From Akkermansia muciniphila (GTDB lineage: Bacteria; Verrucomicrobiota; Verrucomicrobiia; Limisphaerales; F1-80-MAGS106), in assembly GCA_945865375.1 (NCBI GenBank), contig CAMBEJ010000023.1, positions 1-45,184 on the forward strand: 45,184 bases of DNA. Reading direction: 5' to 3'. Below the pieces are notes generated by a model. The model was not told where the DNA came from, made no database searches, and saw only the letters and a list, made by a program, of their open reading frames with translations. Position numbers and translations under genes: made by a program. Below are positions 25,993 through 35,400 of this stretch, piece by piece. Numbering within the stretch: the stretch's first letter is position 1; every line of letters starts with the position of its first letter.

Positions 25993-28362
25993 ATGAACGA
26001 CGATTTGGGTGACTTGTCAATGATCGAGCTGTTCAAGCTTGAGTCGGAGAGCATGACGGCCCAGATGAGCTCTCTCCTTGTCGATTTGGAGAGAGATCCC
26101 GTTTCACCGGAGATTTTGGAGCCGTTGATGCGCGCGGCTCATTCCATCAAAGGAGCGGCTCGAATCGTCAACATTCCGGCCGTGGTATCCGTCGCGCATG
26201 CGATGGAGGACTGTTTCGTCTCAGCTCAAAAAGGCAAACTCCTTCTAGAACAGCACCAAATCGATGTGTTGCTTTCGGGGGTGGACTTGCTGGGCTTGCT
26301 CGCGAAGGACGCGGTGGAATTTGGGACGAGCCTGGATGATGCCCGTGGGGGCGAGATAGACGCCTTCTTGAAAGCCTTGATGTCGGCGTGCTTAGGTGAA
26401 AAGCCAGCCGCGACAGCTCCGAAGTCGGCAGTGCTCGCACCCCACCCCGCTCCGAGGTTGGTTGAAGCGGCGAATGCTTCAGCGGGCCCTCCCGCGATCG
26501 TCGTCAGCCGGCCGGGCGTGATGGAAGAGACCTCGAACCAGGTTTTGGAATCAAGGAATTTGGTTGAGGTCCAGCCGGCTCCGGGGACAGTGCCATCCGT
26601 GTCAAAAGCCAATGATTTCCAGCTTTCGGTCAGGGTCTCTGCGGACAACATGAATCGGTTGATGGGGTTGGCCGGGGAATCGATGGTTCATGCGCGGTGG
26701 ATCATGCCCTTTGGGGAATCTCTGCATCGTTTAAAGCGGCATCACGCGGAATTGGCGCGATCCATCGATCTTGTGAGGGAGATTCTCTCCAGACAAAAAC
26801 AGGAAGGGACGGTTGTGGAGGCCCTTGAACTGGCGAGGGAGAAGTCCTTGGAATGTCAGCGATCCCTAGGCGAGAGGTTGATGGATCTGGAACTTTTCGA
26901 CCGACGATTGACGCTCGCTTCGGATTCTCTGTATGAGAGTGCTTTGGCGTGTCGGATGCGTCCGTTTTCGGAAGGAGCTCAGGCGTTTCCCAGGATGGTG
27001 CGGGATCTTTCAAAAGCGCTTGGGAAACAGGCACGGTTGGAGCTGCGAGGTGCGGCGACACGCGTCGATCGAGACATCCTGGAGAAGCTGGATGCTCCCT
27101 TGACGCATCTTTTGAGGAACAGCGTGGATCACGGCGTGGAAAATCCGGAGGGACGCAGAGCGGCCGGAAAAGCCGAGGAAGGCGTCGTCTTTTTAGAAGC
27201 ACGCCACAGTGCCGGCATGTTACTGGTGAGCGTGGGAGATGACGGGCGGGGTGTGGATTCCGAGCAAATCCGCCGGGTGCTAGTCAAAAAGCAACTTTCG
27301 ACCCAGATTTCCGCGGAAAAATTGAGCGAGGCGGAGTTGCTCGATTTCCTGTTTCTTCCCGGTTTCAGCATGAAGGACACGGTGAGTGAGATTTCGGGAA
27401 GGGGCGTCGGCTTGGATGTGGTGCGGGACATGGTGAGGCAGGTGCGCGGAAAAGTGCGGGTGTTCAACAATCCAGGGGCAGGGATTCGGTTCCAGTTGGA
27501 ACTGCCGCTGACACTGTCGGTGATTCGGGCGCTCATGGTGGAGATAGGGGGACAGCCCTACGCATTTCCGCTCGCGGGCATCAGCAAGACGGCGAAGATA
27601 AGTCCAGCGCTGGTGAGCCCTCTGGAGGGGCGGCCTGTGGTGGAGTTGAATGATCAACAAATCGGGTTGGTTCATGCGGCGGAAGTCCTGGAATTGGAAG
27701 CGGGGCCTTACAATGAGAAGGAGTGGTCTCTCGTGCTGTTGGAGAGGGGGGTTGATGTCTTTGCCATGGTTGTGGATCGTTTTTTGGGTGAGCGGGAGGT
27801 GGTGGTTCACCCTCTCGATCCGAGATTGGGCAGAGTTCACGACATCAGCTCGGGCACCATTCTGGACGACGGATCACCGGCGCTGATCATTGACGTGGAG
27901 GACATGATTCATTCGATCGAGGCCAGTCTCGCGGGTGGGGGGTTGAAGCGAGGGACCAAACCAGGCGGCGCGGAGAAGGCAGGGAAGCGGAAGCGTATTT
28001 TGGTGGTGGACGATTCTCTGACAGTGCGTGAGCTCGAGCGGAAGTTGCTGGAGGCACGGGGTTATGAAGTAGAAGTCGCCGTGGACGGAAGGGCAGGATG
28101 GAACACTCTGGGGGGGGCGAAGTTCGATCTGGTCATTAGCGACGTGGACATGCCCCGGATGGACGGCATTGAATTGGTGACAATGATCAAAAAAGACACC
28201 AGACTGTCTCGCATCCCTGTTATGATTGTTTCGTATAAGGACCGGGAAGAAGACCGTCGCAAAGGGCTTGATGCGGGGGCTGACTATTACCTTGGGAAGG
28301 GAAGCTTCCACGATGAAACGCTGGTGAATGCAGTGGTTGATTTGATAGGTCCCGCAGGATGA
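25993..28362 (+). CDS. cheA: CheA histidine kinase fused to a receiver (WspE-like)
   Basis: This 789-residue hybrid kinase has an N-terminal HPt domain with the phosphoacceptor His50 in AAHSIKGAARI. No recognisable P2 domain follows; an Ala/Pro-rich linker (about 135-205) takes its place. Then come the dimerisation helices, the ATP-binding domain (HLLRNSVDHGVENPEGR, DDGRGVD, GRGVGLDVV), a CheW-like P5 domain (about 510-640) and a C-terminal receiver. The receiver has phospho-acceptor Asp near 717 in ISDVDMPRMDG and acidic residues in ILVVDDSLTVRE. This architecture equals WspE. It would phosphorylate its own receiver, CheB and the output protein encoded downstream. The start lies 40 nt after the CheW gene. 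Confidence 0.93.
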   Translation: MNDDLGDLSMIELFKLESESMTAQMSSLLVDLERDPVSPEILEPLMRAAHSIKGAARIVNIPAVVSVAHAMEDCFVSAQKGKLLLEQHQIDVLLSGVDLLGLLAKDAVEFGTSLDDARGGEIDAFLKALMSACLGEKPAATAPKSAVLAPHPAPRLVEAANASAGPPAIVVSRPGVMEETSNQVLESRNLVEVQPAPGTVPSVSKANDFQLSVRVSADNMNRLMGLAGESMVHARWIMPFGESLHRLKRHHAELARSIDLVREILSRQKQEGTVVEALELAREKSLECQRSLGERLMDLELFDRRLTLASDSLYESALACRMRPFSEGAQAFPRMVRDLSKALGKQARLELRGAATRVDRDILEKLDAPLTHLLRNSVDHGVENPEGRRAAGKAEEGVVFLEARHSAGMLLVSVGDDGRGVDSEQIRRVLVKKQLSTQISAEKLSEAELLDFLFLPGFSMKDTVSEISGRGVGLDVVRDMVRQVRGKVRVFNNPGAGIRFQLELPLTLSVIRALMVEIGGQPYAFPLAGISKTAKISPALVSPLEGRPVVELNDQQIGLVHAAEVLELEAGPYNEKEWSLVLLERGVDVFAMVVDRFLGEREVVVHPLDPRLGRVHDISSGTILDDGSPALIIDVEDMIHSIEASLAGGGLKRGTKPGGAEKAGKRKRILVVDDSLTVRELERKLLEARGYEVEVAVDGRAGWNTLGGAKFDLVISDVDMPRMDGIELVTMIKKDTRLSRIPVMIVSYKDREEDRRKGLDAGADYYLGKGSFHDETLVNAVVDLIGPAG

Positions 28363-29411
28363 CGGTAGAAATAGTGCGCATCGGGATTGTCAACGATATG
28401 GCGATGGCAGTGGAGGCTCTGAAGCGGGCCTTGCGGGCCGGTGGCTTGCACCAAGTTATCTGGGTGGCGCGCGATGGAGCGGAGGCCATCCTTAAGTGTT
28501 CGGAGGATCGTCCCGAACTCGTTTTGATGGATCTGATGATGCCGGGAATGAACGGGGTCGAAGCGACTCGGCGGATTATGGCCAAGTCGCCTTGTCCGAT
28601 TTTGGTGGTGACGGCCTCGGTCGAGGAGCATTTGGCCTTAGTGTTCGAAGCATTAGGGGCTGGGGCGCTGGATGCCGTGAGCACCCCCGCTATGGATCCG
28701 GAAGGAAAGGGTATGGGAGCGGCAGGGTTGTTGACCAAAGTTTCTTTGATAGGAAAGCTCGTCAAGGATTCAGCGCCATTCTCATCCGGGGCCGTTGTCG
28801 GCGCTGCGATGGAACCGACATCCCGTTCGAACGGACTTCTGGCAATTGGTTCTTCCGCGGGCGGCCCGGTCGCATTGGCTGCATTGTTGTCGACGCTCCC
28901 GGCGAACTTTCCTCACCCGATCATCATCGTGCAACATCTGGACTTGGAATTCGCCAATGGTCTGGCTTCGTGGCTTGGTGACCAGAGCACCTTCCCTGTG
29001 CGATTGGCGCGGGAAGGGGACGCACCGATTGCCGGAACGGTTTTGCTTGCAGGAACGTCCGATCATCTCGTTTTTGTGAGGCCCGGCATTCTCGGGTATA
29101 CGAAGGAGCCCAAGGATTACCCGTACCGGCCTTCGGTCGATGTGTTTTTCAATAGCGCACTGAGGTTCCGAGTGCCTCATATGGTGGGCGTTTTGCTGAC
29201 GGGAATGGGCCGAGATGGGGCGCAAGGACCCAAAGCGTGGAGGGATGCGGGATGCCACACCATCGCCCAGGATCGGGCAACAAGCGTGGTGTATGGGATG
29301 CCGAGAGCCGCGGCCGCCATCGGGGCCGCAGTGGAAATAGTTCCATTGAACAAGATTTCTGAGGCGGTAGTGAGACATTTGCGGTTATGTGTTCCAGCGT
29401 GCGTCCGCTAA
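28359..29411 (+). CDS. cheB: CheB chemoreceptor methylesterase (WspF-like)
   Basis: This 350-residue response regulator-esterase has a receiver domain with phospho-acceptor Asp58 (ELVLMDLMMPGMNG). The usual acidic pair is replaced by Asn-Asp (IVNDMAM). The C-terminal methylesterase domain has the catalytic triad visible as Ser165/166 in IGSSAGGPVAL, His193 in VQHLD and Asp286 in TGMGRDGA. It removes receptor methyl groups or deamidates glutamines. In the Wsp system the equivalent WspF resets the signal. It overlaps cheA by ATGA. The same CheR/CheB pairing implies a methylated receptor, which is absent from this window. Confidence 0.93.
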   Translation: MTVEIVRIGIVNDMAMAVEALKRALRAGGLHQVIWVARDGAEAILKCSEDRPELVLMDLMMPGMNGVEATRRIMAKSPCPILVVTASVEEHLALVFEALGAGALDAVSTPAMDPEGKGMGAAGLLTKVSLIGKLVKDSAPFSSGAVVGAAMEPTSRSNGLLAIGSSAGGPVALAALLSTLPANFPHPIIIVQHLDLEFANGLASWLGDQSTFPVRLAREGDAPIAGTVLLAGTSDHLVFVRPGILGYTKEPKDYPYRPSVDVFFNSALRFRVPHMVGVLLTGMGRDGAQGPKAWRDAGCHTIAQDRATSVVYGMPRAAAAIGAAVEIVPLNKISEAVVRHLRLCVPACVR

Positions 29412-29420
29412 ATTATTTTT

Positions 29421-31550
29421 ATGAGCCAAGCACCTTTCGCAGTAGAATCCGCTGGGAACCTTCCGGGGGACGGCCCCACGATGGTGTTGTTGGTGGATGA
29501 TCAGGCCATGGTGGGGGAGGCGGTGCGCCGGTATCTGTCTAACCTCCCCCGGTTGGACTTTCATTTTTGCTCAAACGCGGAGGATGCAGTGCAGGTGGCC
29601 AACCGGATCCAGCCGACGGTGATTTTGCAGGACTTGGTCATGCCCAACATCGATGGGCTTTCCCTTGTCCGGCAGTACCGGGCGAATCCAGCGACCAAGG
29701 ACATCCCCATCATCGTGCTGTCAACCAAGGAGGATCCAGTCACGAAGAGCGACTCCTTTGCCGCGGGGGCAAACGACTATTTGGTGAAGCTCCCGGATCG
29801 CGTGGAGTTGGTGGCGCGCATCCGTTATCATTCGCGAGCCTACTCCGTGCAGTTGCAGCGCGACGCGGCCTACCGGGCGTTGCGTGAGAGTCAGCAACAG
29901 TTGGTGGATTCGAACACGGCACTCATCACCTTGAATCAAAAGCTGGAGGATGCGACACGGGCGAAGTCGGATTTTCTTGCGAACATCAGCCATGAGCTGC
30001 GGACTCCGATGAATGGTATCTTGGGGATGGCGAACTTGATGCTGGACACGGAGATGAGCGTGGAGCAGCAGGATTTCCTGACGACCGTTCGAACCAGTGC
30101 GGACGCCCTTCTGGCGATCGTCAACGACGTCCTGGATTTTTCGAAAATTGAGTCCGGCAGAATCGATCTGGAGGAGCACCCGTTCGAGTTGCACCGATGT
30201 CTCGAAGAGGCGCTGGAGTTGATCGCTCCGAATACTTCCAGCAAAAATCTCGATTTGGGATACATCCTTGAAGATACGATCCAAGATCGCTTGAAAGGCG
30301 ATGTGACTCGTCTGCGGCAGATTCTGGTCAATCTGGTGGGCAACGCAGCAAAGTTCACGACCAAAGGGGAGGTGGTTCTGACGGTGAGCCAAGACCCTGG
30401 AGAAAGCCAGCCCCAGACCAACACAGTGAGTTTGCATTTCCGCGTGCGCGACACAGGAATAGGGATCCCGAGCAACCGTCTGGACCGCTTGTTCAAGAGC
30501 TTCAGCCAGGTGGACAGCTCGACCACGCGCAATTTTGGCGGGACGGGGCTTGGGTTGGTTATTTCGAAGCGTCTGTGTGAACTGATGGGAGGCAGAATGT
30601 GGGTTGAGAGCGAACCGGGAGTGGGCTCCACGTTCCATTTCACGATCCTCTTCGGTGTGGATGCCCCTCAGCCGACCCCTGGGTGGCGTCTTGCGCAGCA
30701 GGGGTTGGCAGGCAAGACCGTATTGCTCCTGGAGGACAGCTCTACCAATCGGCAGATTATCGCGCAGTACGCCGGACGTTGGGGCATCCGCGTGATTAAT
30801 TTTTCCAGAACCGAGGAAGCGCTTGAATGGCTTCGATCGGGAGGCAGGGCCGACGCCGCGATCGTGGACCTGCAGGATCCTGATGGCGATGGGTTTACGA
30901 GGGTGAGAAGGCTGCTCACCTGCATGGGTGGCGCACCGATGCCTATTGTTTTTCTTTCGTCCGTCCGGCTGCGTGCTGGGGACGCCAGCGCCCGGGATCT
31001 CGACGTGTCGCTCTTTGTCTACAAACCCATCCGTTGTGAGCAACTCCTCGCCACCCTCAAGCGCGCTTTTGGTGACCTGGAAGGGCCTTCCAAGGTGGGG
31101 AAAGGACTGCAGGTTGACCGGAGTCTCGGTGAGCGACTGCCTCTCAGCATTCTTGTCGCCGACGACAATCTCGTGAATCAGAAAGTCGCCTCGGCGTATC
31201 TGAACAAGATGGGATATCGTGCTGAATTGGCTTCCAACGGCCTTGAGGTGCTCAAGGCTTTGGAGACTCGATCCTTTGACCTCATCTTTCTCGATGTCCA
31301 AATGCCCGAGATGGATGGGTGTGAGGCCGCTCGAAAAATCTGCGAGCGTTGGGTCACCGGCCGCCCCATAATGATCGCCGTCACGGGCAACGCCATGGAA
31401 GGGGACCGCGAGAAGTGCCTCGAGTCCGGGATGGACGATTACATCGCCAAACCCATTCGGGTGCATGAACTCGAAGCGATTCTGCTGCGTTACGGCACCC
31501 GTTGTCAGCAGGCAAAGGAGCAGGCAGTCATCGGTGCTGCGCCGGTTTGA
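29421..31550 (+). CDS. WspR-like receiver fused to hybrid histidine kinase (REC-HK-REC-REC)
   Basis: This 709-residue protein starts 9 nt after cheB. Residues 20-140 are a receiver (VLLVDDQAMVGEAVRR, phospho-acceptor Asp71 in VILQDLVMPNIDG, GANDYLVKLPDRVELVARIR). The helix YHSRAYSVQLQRDAAYRALR follows. Both segments strongly resemble the receiver and stalk of the diguanylate cyclase WspR as I remember it. In place of GGDEF comes a HisKA domain (ISHELRTPMNG, His191), an HATPase domain (LVNLVGNAAKFT, DTGIGIP, FGGTGLGLVIS) and two more receivers. The first of these is degenerate-looking (AIVDLQDPDGDG) and the second canonical (LIFLDVQMPEMDG). It is the presumed output of the operon. Confidence 0.92.
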   Translation: MSQAPFAVESAGNLPGDGPTMVLLVDDQAMVGEAVRRYLSNLPRLDFHFCSNAEDAVQVANRIQPTVILQDLVMPNIDGLSLVRQYRANPATKDIPIIVLSTKEDPVTKSDSFAAGANDYLVKLPDRVELVARIRYHSRAYSVQLQRDAAYRALRESQQQLVDSNTALITLNQKLEDATRAKSDFLANISHELRTPMNGILGMANLMLDTEMSVEQQDFLTTVRTSADALLAIVNDVLDFSKIESGRIDLEEHPFELHRCLEEALELIAPNTSSKNLDLGYILEDTIQDRLKGDVTRLRQILVNLVGNAAKFTTKGEVVLTVSQDPGESQPQTNTVSLHFRVRDTGIGIPSNRLDRLFKSFSQVDSSTTRNFGGTGLGLVISKRLCELMGGRMWVESEPGVGSTFHFTILFGVDAPQPTPGWRLAQQGLAGKTVLLLEDSSTNRQIIAQYAGRWGIRVINFSRTEEALEWLRSGGRADAAIVDLQDPDGDGFTRVRRLLTCMGGAPMPIVFLSSVRLRAGDASARDLDVSLFVYKPIRCEQLLATLKRAFGDLEGPSKVGKGLQVDRSLGERLPLSILVADDNLVNQKVASAYLNKMGYRAELASNGLEVLKALETRSFDLIFLDVQMPEMDGCEAARKICERWVTGRPIMIAVTGNAMEGDREKCLESGMDDYIAKPIRVHELEAILLRYGTRCQQAKEQAVIGAAPV

Positions 31551-31622
31551 ACGCCCCAGCCAATGCCTTCTCGGGATTCCTCCGCGAGGGGGGACGCGTC
31601 GGTCTTTCCGCATTGCCACACT

Positions 31623-32378
31623 ATGAAACTGATCTCCTGGAACGTGAACGGCCTGCGTGCTGCCTTACGGAAGAATTTCCTCGCCTACCTAGCGGAAGAG
31701 GACCCTGACGTGATCTGTTTGCAGGAGACAAAAGCGACTCAGGAGGACGTACCGGTCGTGTGGCCCCCAAATTATGCCACGTTGTGGAATAGCGCGGAGA
31801 GGAAGGGGTATTCCGGGACCGTCATTTTTACTAAACGACCTCCGTCCAGAGTGAATCGAGGCATCGGTTTGGCCCAGCACGATGCGGAGGGACGTGTGGT
31901 CACTGCTGAGTTCGAAAGATTTTTCCTCGTGAACGTGTATGTTCCCAACTCCCAGCGCGATTTAGCCCGTTTGCCTTACCGACAGGACTGGGACCGAGAT
32001 TTTTGCGCCTATCTCAGGAAACTGCAGCAATCCAAGCCGGTGATTCTCTGTGGCGACCTGAACGTGGCGCACACCGAATTGGACCTAGCGAACCCGAAAT
32101 CGAACGTGCGTAACCACGGGTTCACAGCGGAGGAGCGGGACGGATTCAGCGCGCTTTTGGAGGGTGGATTTTTGGACACATTCCGTGAATTCGAGCAGTC
32201 TGGCGGGTTCTACACTTGGTGGAGCCCCATGGCCAATGCCAGGGCCCGGAATGTGGGTTGGCGGATCGACTATTTCCTGATATCAAACTGCCTGAGGCCC
32301 CGTTTGTTGAAGGCTTTCATTCGGGCGGATGTCATGGGCTCGGACCATTGTCCGGTTGGGATCGAACTAATCGAATAG
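31623..32378 (+). CDS. xth: Exodeoxyribonuclease III / AP endonuclease
   Basis: This 251-residue enzyme of the endonuclease-exonuclease-phosphatase superfamily acts in base-excision repair, cutting DNA at abasic sites and trimming 3' ends. The active-site motifs are WNVNGLRA, ICLQETKA (metal-binding Glu35), NVYVPNSQ, LCGDLNVAHTELDLANP, NVGWRIDYFLIS and the C-terminal GSDHCPVGIEL with the catalytic Asp-His pair. The ATG at 31623 is chosen because the family N-terminus is MKLISWNVNG; an upstream in-frame ATG adds unrelated residues. It follows the hybrid kinase by 72 nt and its end overlaps the convergent GT9 gene by 12 nt. Confidence 0.95.
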   Translation: MKLISWNVNGLRAALRKNFLAYLAEEDPDVICLQETKATQEDVPVVWPPNYATLWNSAERKGYSGTVIFTKRPPSRVNRGIGLAQHDAEGRVVTAEFERFFLVNVYVPNSQRDLARLPYRQDWDRDFCAYLRKLQQSKPVILCGDLNVAHTELDLANPKSNVRNHGFTAEERDGFSALLEGGFLDTFREFEQSGGFYTWWSPMANARARNVGWRIDYFLISNCLRPRLLKAFIRADVMGSDHCPVGIELIE

Positions 32379-33371
32379 ATGACCCAGTTCGAAAGTGACC
32401 GCCTCCACCGAGAGATGTTTCAGACCCTCTTCTGCCGAAACGAGTTTGACGTGCGGACCCAGCGGACGCCAGACGTCCGGGTTTGTGGATCCCCAGAGGG
32501 CGGTTGTTGGGATGCCGACTGCCGCGGCCAAGTGAGTGATGCCGGAATCATGTCCGATGAAAGCCCCGCAATGGCTCAGCAGGCGCGCTAGCTCGGGCAG
32601 CGGAAGGTTTTCCCAGACCTCGTAACGGCCTCGTGGAAGAGCCGTCTTCAGCCTGTCGAGCTGTGGTTTGTCGGCCTCGCCTCCCAGGATCACAGGGCGC
32701 GCCGGAGTCTCCTCGATGAGCCATGAAAGGAGTTCGACCCATTTCTCAAGAGGCCAGTTTTTTTCAGGACTCCCGCTGCCCGGATGGCAGGCGAACGTCC
32801 AGTTCGCGGCGGTTGGCGCACTCATTCCAGCCTGGGCGGGTTGAGCCGCCTGGTGTGGACTTGGTGGCTGAGGTCGAGCCCCCTCCTTGGAAGCAGGCTC
32901 TCTCAGGAGACGCGGCTCGTGGTCGGTGGCGAACACGCTGATTTCCTGGAGCGGTCTCAGCAGCGTTTCAGCCGCGTGAGCGGTGGAGGTCTGGTTGGGA
33001 CGTCCCGGCCCTGTCAAAAACCTCGCAGCGGAGAGCTCCGACACACGCTGTTGGAAATGCCGATCCGGGTCATGGATGTAGGAGACGATGAGGTCGAAAC
33101 TGGAGAAGTAGTGGCGGGTGGATTGCGGGATCTCGATTGAATGAGCGAACAGCGGAGTAAAGGCAGGGGACTCGATTCTAGTGATCCGGTCCACATGGCC
33201 GTCCAGGGTGGCTATCGAGGCGATATGCGGGTAGCCGAGCACTTCGATGAGCGCCTTTGGGAATCTGGATCTCAGGGCTTGAAACACGGGGAGCGTGAGG
33301 ACGAAATCGCCAATGGCCCCTCCGCGGGCAACGAGAATTCTCGAAAATTCGTGGCGAGGATCTGATGCCAT
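32367..33371 (-). CDS. Glycosyltransferase family 9 (ADP-heptose:LPS heptosyltransferase-like)
   Basis: This 334-residue cytosolic or peripheral GT-B glycosyltransferase has an N-terminal ILVARGGAIGDFVLTLPVFQ (acceptor-side loop), ALIEVLGYPHIASI and a central ACHPGSGSPEKNWPLEKW. The nucleotide-sugar site is in FIGHDSGITHLAAAVGIPTTALWGSTNP. GT9 enzymes add heptose to lipid A-core of lipopolysaccharide, which fits a Gram-negative envelope. The region around residues 150-185 is Pro/Gln/Ala-rich and looks like a lineage-specific linker. The neighbouring minus-strand genes (small membrane protein, miaB) are not related in function. Substrate identity is uncertain; ADP-heptose is the family default. 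Confidence 0.88.
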   Translation of the reverse strand: MASDPRHEFSRILVARGGAIGDFVLTLPVFQALRSRFPKALIEVLGYPHIASIATLDGHVDRITRIESPAFTPLFAHSIEIPQSTRHYFSSFDLIVSYIHDPDRHFQQRVSELSAARFLTGPGRPNQTSTAHAAETLLRPLQEISVFATDHEPRLLREPASKEGARPQPPSPHQAAQPAQAGMSAPTAANWTFACHPGSGSPEKNWPLEKWVELLSWLIEETPARPVILGGEADKPQLDRLKTALPRGRYEVWENLPLPELARLLSHCGAFIGHDSGITHLAAAVGIPTTALWGSTNPDVWRPLGPHVKLVSAEEGLKHLSVEAVTFELGHLFD

Positions 33372-33413
33372 GGATTTGGCTGGAGGGACGGATGCCAGGA
33401 GGTTGGGGTCCGT

Positions 33414-33953
33414 TTAAAACACCCATACACCCAAGGCTGCCACAAACAGGCCGAAGGCTAGGCGCACCGCGCAGCCCGCTTTGATTCGGGCCGGTGTTTC
33501 GGTGATCCAATCAAACCAATCCCGCAGGCGCCACGGAGAAATGGTGATCCACATGCCGGCCACGATCCAGATATAGGCCCAGGTCACGACGACGAGGCGC
33601 CAGTCGTTTTCGATCCAGCGCGCGCTATCGACGGTTATTTTGGCCAGCAAAAGCATCACGATTGCCAGGCCGCGGGCCGCAAGGAAGTCCTTGACGAACA
33701 CGCAGGTGGCCACGCCGATGCCAGCGAACCCCGCGAGCATGATATTTTTATAAGGCTCGAAATCCGAGATGCGTTCATTGCTCAGGTTGCGTAGGAACCA
33801 CAGGGTGCCCAGAGCCACGAGCCCGTAGCCCCATGGAAGAGATCTGGGAAAGGCGCGAAGGCCATTCTTGAATGCTTCTGGGTTTGTCAGGCCGCGCGCT
33901 TGAGACAGCGCGAAACCGAGTCCGATCAGAACCGACAGAGTAGAGAACTTCAT
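33414..33953 (-). CDS. Small multi-pass membrane protein of unknown function
   Basis: This 179-residue hydrophobic protein has roughly five membrane segments (near residues 4-18, 42-57, 70-85, 90-107, 123-140 and 160-178; the first may be a signal anchor). No motif points to a family I can name. The ATG at 33953 overlaps the stop of miaB (33950) as ATGA, so it is translated from the miaB message. Between it and the GT9 gene is a 42-nt gap, so all three minus-strand genes may form one operon. The charged loop WITETPARIKAG lies between the last helices. Confidence 0.75.
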   Translation of the reverse strand: MKFSTLSVLIGLGFALSQARGLTNPEAFKNGLRAFPRSLPWGYGLVALGTLWFLRNLSNERISDFEPYKNIMLAGFAGIGVATCVFVKDFLAARGLAIVMLLLAKITVDSARWIENDWRLVVVTWAYIWIVAGMWITISPWRLRDWFDWITETPARIKAGCAVRLAFGLFVAALGVWVF

Positions 33954-35314
33954 GAGCCGTTGAGATTGACAATGGCGGGGTCGCCGTAAAGCGTGAAATT
34001 GCCGGCGCGCTCGATTCGCACCTCCATGAGTTGGCCAACGTGGCGTGGCGAGCCCTCAAAAACCACGATCCTGTTGGTTCGAGTTCGTCCCTCCAGACGG
34101 GCCGCGTTCTTCCTGCTTGGACCTTCGACGAGGATCTCTACCGTGGAGCCTACGCTGGCTTGGTACTTTCGAGCAATGATCTGGTTGACGGTTTGCAACA
34201 GGCAGGCGTGGCGTTCTTCAATCACCGGTTGCGGGATTTGCCCAGGAAGGTCCACGGCGGGAGTTCCCTTTCGTGGCGAATATTTAAAAAGAAAGGCGTT
34301 GTCAAACTCGACCGCTCGCGCCAGGGACAAAGTGGCTTCAAAGTCGGCCTCCGTTTCACCCGGGAAACCGACAATGATGTCGGTCGTGATCCCCATGGTT
34401 GGGCAAGCAGCCCGGAGCTTTTCGATGATGGCCTCGAAACGTTCACGAGTGTAACCTCGATGCATCAGTTTAAGAATCCGATCGCTGCCGCTTTGTACCG
34501 GCAGATGAGCGCTTTCGCACAGTTTTGGAAAGCGTGCGTAAGCCTCGATGAGGTCGTCGCCATAGCCTTTGGGGTGGGGCGATGTGAAGCGGATGCGACG
34601 GATTCCATCCACGGCCTGCACGGCTTCGACGAGCTGAACAAAGGCGGAAATGCCATCACGCGTTCCAATCTCACGCTTGCCATAACTGGTCACGATCTGA
34701 CCTAGAAGCGTGACCTCCCGGACCCCTCTCGAGGCCAGTTCCTGGCACTCATGGACGATGTCTTCGATAAGCCGGCTTCGTTCTTCGCCCCGGGTGAATG
34801 GGACGATGCAGAAAGTGCAATGTTGGTTGCAACCCTGCATGATACTGACGAAGGCGGTCACGGACCTGGAGAGCCCGGACCCGTGGAGCAGGTGTTCCCG
34901 GATGCTGCCTTCACTGCCTCTCTCCGCTTCCGTGTCCACGACCTTTTCACTCCTGCCGGACAGGATGGCGTCCAGGTGTTCAGCGGTGCGATGAAACTTT
35001 TGAGTGCCGATTACGAGGTCGACATCTGGCAGTTGATCGATGAGTTCGCGGCCCATGCTCTGGGCCATGCAGCCCATGAACCCAAGGACCACCTCAGGCC
35101 TGTGCTTGCGAACGTCCGCCGCCAGCATCCGCATTTTCCCGAGGGCCTTTTGCTCCGCTGAGTCGCGCACGCTGCAAGTGTTGAGGAGGATCACATCGGC
35201 TCCTTTTTCGGAGGGCGCAAGCACATACCCTTTGAGCACAAGCTGAGCGGCGACCGCCTCCGAATCGCGCTCGTTCATCTGGCAACCATAGGTTTTTATG
35301 AATACACTCGGCAT
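33950..35314 (-). CDS. miaB: tRNA-2-methylthio-N6-dimethylallyladenosine synthase MiaB
   Basis: This radical-SAM methylthiotransferase modifies A37 of tRNAs that read UNN codons. The N-terminal MTTase domain supplies three cysteines for the auxiliary iron-sulfur cluster (KTYGCQMNERDSEAV, LNTCSVRD, GFMGCMAQ). The radical-SAM CxxxCxxC is GCNQHCTFCIVPFTRGEERS. Further signatures are FTSPHPKGY, HLPVQSGSDRILKLMHRGYTRE and DIIVGFPGETEADF, with a TRAM domain at the end (KNAARLEGRTRTNRIVVFEG). The ATG at 35314 is preferred; an in-frame TTG at 35335 would add seven residues. About 454 residues, normal for the family. Confidence 0.96.
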   Translation of the reverse strand: MPSVFIKTYGCQMNERDSEAVAAQLVLKGYVLAPSEKGADVILLNTCSVRDSAEQKALGKMRMLAADVRKHRPEVVLGFMGCMAQSMGRELIDQLPDVDLVIGTQKFHRTAEHLDAILSGRSEKVVDTEAERGSEGSIREHLLHGSGLSRSVTAFVSIMQGCNQHCTFCIVPFTRGEERSRLIEDIVHECQELASRGVREVTLLGQIVTSYGKREIGTRDGISAFVQLVEAVQAVDGIRRIRFTSPHPKGYGDDLIEAYARFPKLCESAHLPVQSGSDRILKLMHRGYTRERFEAIIEKLRAACPTMGITTDIIVGFPGETEADFEATLSLARAVEFDNAFLFKYSPRKGTPAVDLPGQIPQPVIEERHACLLQTVNQIIARKYQASVGSTVEILVEGPSRKNAARLEGRTRTNRIVVFEGSPRHVGQLMEVRIERAGNFTLYGDPAIVNLNGS

Positions 35315-35400
35315 GTCCGCAAATTTCGTGCGCAAACGCTACGCAAGAAGGCAGGAATTGCAAACGTGAAAATCCGAATGCCAGGTTAGGGGGTGGCCGA

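Noticed and set aside
29721..31619. 632-codon open frame antisense to the hybrid histidine kinase gene
   Set aside because: The sense strand has unmistakable receiver and kinase motifs. The antisense translation is low-complexity, His/Arg/Gln-rich and without domains, as expected for a GC-rich shadow frame.
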